NCBI GenBank assembly: GCA_018658605.1
Contig: JABHUV010000010.1
Location: 1 to 6,272 of the forward strand
Reading direction: 5' to 3'
Length of the DNA stretch: 6,272 bases
Origin: Planctomycetaceae bacterium
GTDB taxonomy: Bacteria; Planctomycetota; Planctomycetia; Pirellulales; Pirellulaceae
Positions 5,221-6,272 of the stretch are shown here, piece after piece. The first letter of the stretch is position 1, and the number at the start of each line of letters is the position of its first letter. Below the pieces are notes generated by a model. The model was not told the DNA's origin and did no database searches. It was given only the letters and a program-made list of their open reading frames with translations. A program made the translations under genes and the position numbers.

Positions 5221-6060
5221 CTAATCCAACTCACGAACGACGCGGAAACCGTGGCGGTCACTCTCCCCTATAAGTTGGCAGGTACGGTAAGAAGGTAGCT
5301 CTAATTGACCTAAGTGACATCCACCCCGCAAAACACGACCCCGACTATAACGGGTCTTCGCCGGACCTTTTGGATCCTTTTTAGGAGGTGGTTCATCTCC
5401 AATTTTTACGCTATCAAGAAATCCATAATAATCGCTGCAATATTCGTTTACATTACCATGCATGTCATACAGCCCCCAAGGGTTCGGTTTTTTTAGTCCA
5501 ACTTTCTTAGCATGTCCCCGACATCTACGGCAATCGTCGTCCCACCCATAAAAGTAATGCGGAATAACCTTAAACCCATGTAACTGATTAATAAGCTCCC
5601 CACCGTACCAAGCGTATTCATCAGCTCGAGACACATCAAACGAAAAGGTGGTGGTGGTTCCTGCCCGACAGGCATACTCCCATTCCGCTTCGGTGGGTAA
5701 ACGATATGTCTTGCCTTCCCTCGCACTGAGCGCTGCGCAATACCAAAAGACATCTTCCTCAGTTAACCAGGTTGCAGGATTGTTTTTATCTGCCTTAACC
5801 CCGATCTTTGTGAAAAATGTACCTTTCCACGGTTGAGTTCCCATCAACTCTTTCCACTGTCCTTGAGTCACTACCGTGGTTTGCATATAAAATTCTTTGG
5901 TTATTGTGACGGGGTAGTGGGACGTATAATGGTCCTGCTGGATTGGGGAATGTTCAAAATCGTCAGCGATAGGCTGACCCATCATGAAGGTGCCAGCGGG
6001 GATCAAGTTAAGAGTCATGCCGACCGAGTTGATAATAGATTTGGGTTGTTGATCGTTCAT
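5221..6060 (-). CDS. Formylglycine-generating-enzyme-like (SUMF1 / FGE-sulfatase fold) protein
   Basis: 279 aa, a complete single domain. It starts as family members do (GMTLNLIPAGTFMMGQ, 14-29). It continues through TTVVTQGQWKELMG (61-74), RLPTEAEWEYACRAGTTTTF (120-139) and the core WGLYDMHGNVNEYCSDYY (195-212), and ends with RVLRGGC (242-248) and HGFRVV (270-275) right at the C-terminus. True FGEs oxidise a sulfatase cysteine using a paired Cys in a short motif after the RGG strand. Here only C248 and C261 lie in that region, with wrong spacing, so FGE activity is doubtful. The fold is widely reused in binding proteins and in EgtB-like enzymes. An unusual segment CRRCRGH (177-183) occupies the loop before the core, perhaps a metal knuckle. 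No signal peptide, so cytoplasmic. The ATG at 6060 lacks a strong Shine-Dalgarno, but the family N-terminus begins here. It stands alone, with no sulfatase nearby; the partner is unknown. Confidence 0.92.
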   Translation of the reverse strand: MNDQQPKSIINSVGMTLNLIPAGTFMMGQPIADDFEHSPIQQDHYTSHYPVTITKEFYMQTTVVTQGQWKELMGTQPWKGTFFTKIGVKADKNNPATWLTEEDVFWYCAALSAREGKTYRLPTEAEWEYACRAGTTTTFSFDVSRADEYAWYGGELINQLHGFKVIPHYFYGWDDDCRRCRGHAKKVGLKKPNPWGLYDMHGNVNEYCSDYYGFLDSVKIGDEPPPKKDPKGPAKTRYSRGRVLRGGCHLGQLELPSYRTCQLIGESDRHGFRVVRELD

Positions 6061-6119
6061 TGGTAAATTTTCTGCCGGCGTTTATTAAAGGTTGGCAAGC
6101 CTGTAATCTAACTCAACTC

Positions 6120-6149
6120 AATCTATTTTTAAACAAATTTCTTTTTCAA
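6120..6149 (-). promoter_or_regulatory. Candidate promoter of the FGE-like gene
   Basis: On the minus strand TTGAAA (6149-6144, 5 of 6 matches to the -35 consensus) is followed after 18 bases by TAGATT (6125-6120, 4 of 6 to the -10). Initiation would fall near 6113, giving a leader of about 50 nt. The surroundings are A/T-rich. This is a pattern match only. Confidence 0.35.
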
Positions 6150-6172
6150 ATCAAAGTTTCGACATTTGATTT
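6148..6172. promoter_or_regulatory. 8-bp inverted repeat at the -35 of the FGE-like gene, candidate operator
   Basis: AAATCAAA (6148-6155) and TTTGATTT (6165-6172) are perfect inverted arms around a 9-base spacer, and the left arm touches the candidate -35 box. This geometry suits a dimeric regulator spanning about two helical turns. In an A/T-rich region such arms can occur by chance. Confidence 0.35.
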
Positions 6173-6272
6173 AATATGTGGAGCTATTCACTTAGAGGCT
6201 CGACAGGCGAGTAAAAAACCTCAATAAGCGTCCCGGTGGTAGTAACTCCGCCACTAGCGCCTGCGGTCACTC
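6173..6272. other. Right-edge stretch without a recognisable gene
   Basis: No convincing ORF or RNA gene. A small hairpin CTCG-ACAGG-CGAG lies near 6199-6211 and is followed on the plus strand by an A-run, so on the minus strand the T-run comes before the stem rather than after it; this is not a terminator in either direction. Confidence 0.2.

Noticed and set aside
5221..5340. The C-terminus of the FGE-like protein (RVLRGG ... GFRVV at the very end) resembles the variable region of targets of diversity-generating retroelements.
   Set aside because: I see no reverse transcriptase and no near-copy template repeat in the window. The C-terminal ending is also normal for the fold.

Overview
The window looks like an accessory (defence-island type) region of a bacterial chromosome. 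The genes have clear Shine-Dalgarno sequences and intermediate G+C, and several look like proteobacterial proteins. I think a gammaproteobacterium is likely, but the sequence alone does not settle this.

Left part (1-3364): a DNA phosphorothioation (dnd) locus in the classical divergent layout. On the minus strand dndB (952-2094) is followed by dndC (955 down to the left edge, cut there after 318 codons), joined by a 4-bp ATGA stop/start overlap. On the plus strand dndA (2210-3364), the cysteine desulfurase, reads away from them. DndA mobilises sulfur from cysteine, DndC is the ATP-pyrophosphatase/Fe-S protein that handles sulfur and activates DNA, and DndB is the DGQHR-family regulator. dndD and dndE would be expected just beyond the left edge. 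The 115-bp divergent control region holds a TTGACA box embedded in an 11-bp palindrome, plus a second inverted repeat.

Middle part (3365-5000): two unrecognised genes converge tail to tail with only 5 bp between their stop codons. One is a 94-aa four-cysteine zinc-ribbon-like protein (3626-3910, +), the other a 307-aa two-part protein with a basic, proline-rich linker (3916-4839, -). Each is preceded by one copy of the same roughly 76-nt sequence, the copies being in inverted orientation (3509-3584 and 4921-4996; 62 of 76 positions identical, including a perfect 19-mer). The pair is therefore enclosed by inverted repeats, which makes it look like a two-gene cassette or a co-regulated pair. 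It is the least explained and most interesting part of the window.

Right part (5000-6272): about 220 bp without a gene but with small inverted repeats, then a complete minus-strand formylglycine-generating-enzyme-like (SUMF1/FGE-sulfatase fold) gene (5221-6060). It lacks the usual FGE active-site cysteine arrangement and carries a CxxC-containing insertion. Its upstream region has a plausible promoter and an 8-bp inverted repeat. The last 100 bp show no gene.

I see no tRNA, rRNA, CRISPR array, transposase or integrase. No gene in the window is evidently frameshifted; the only truncation is dndC at the left edge.
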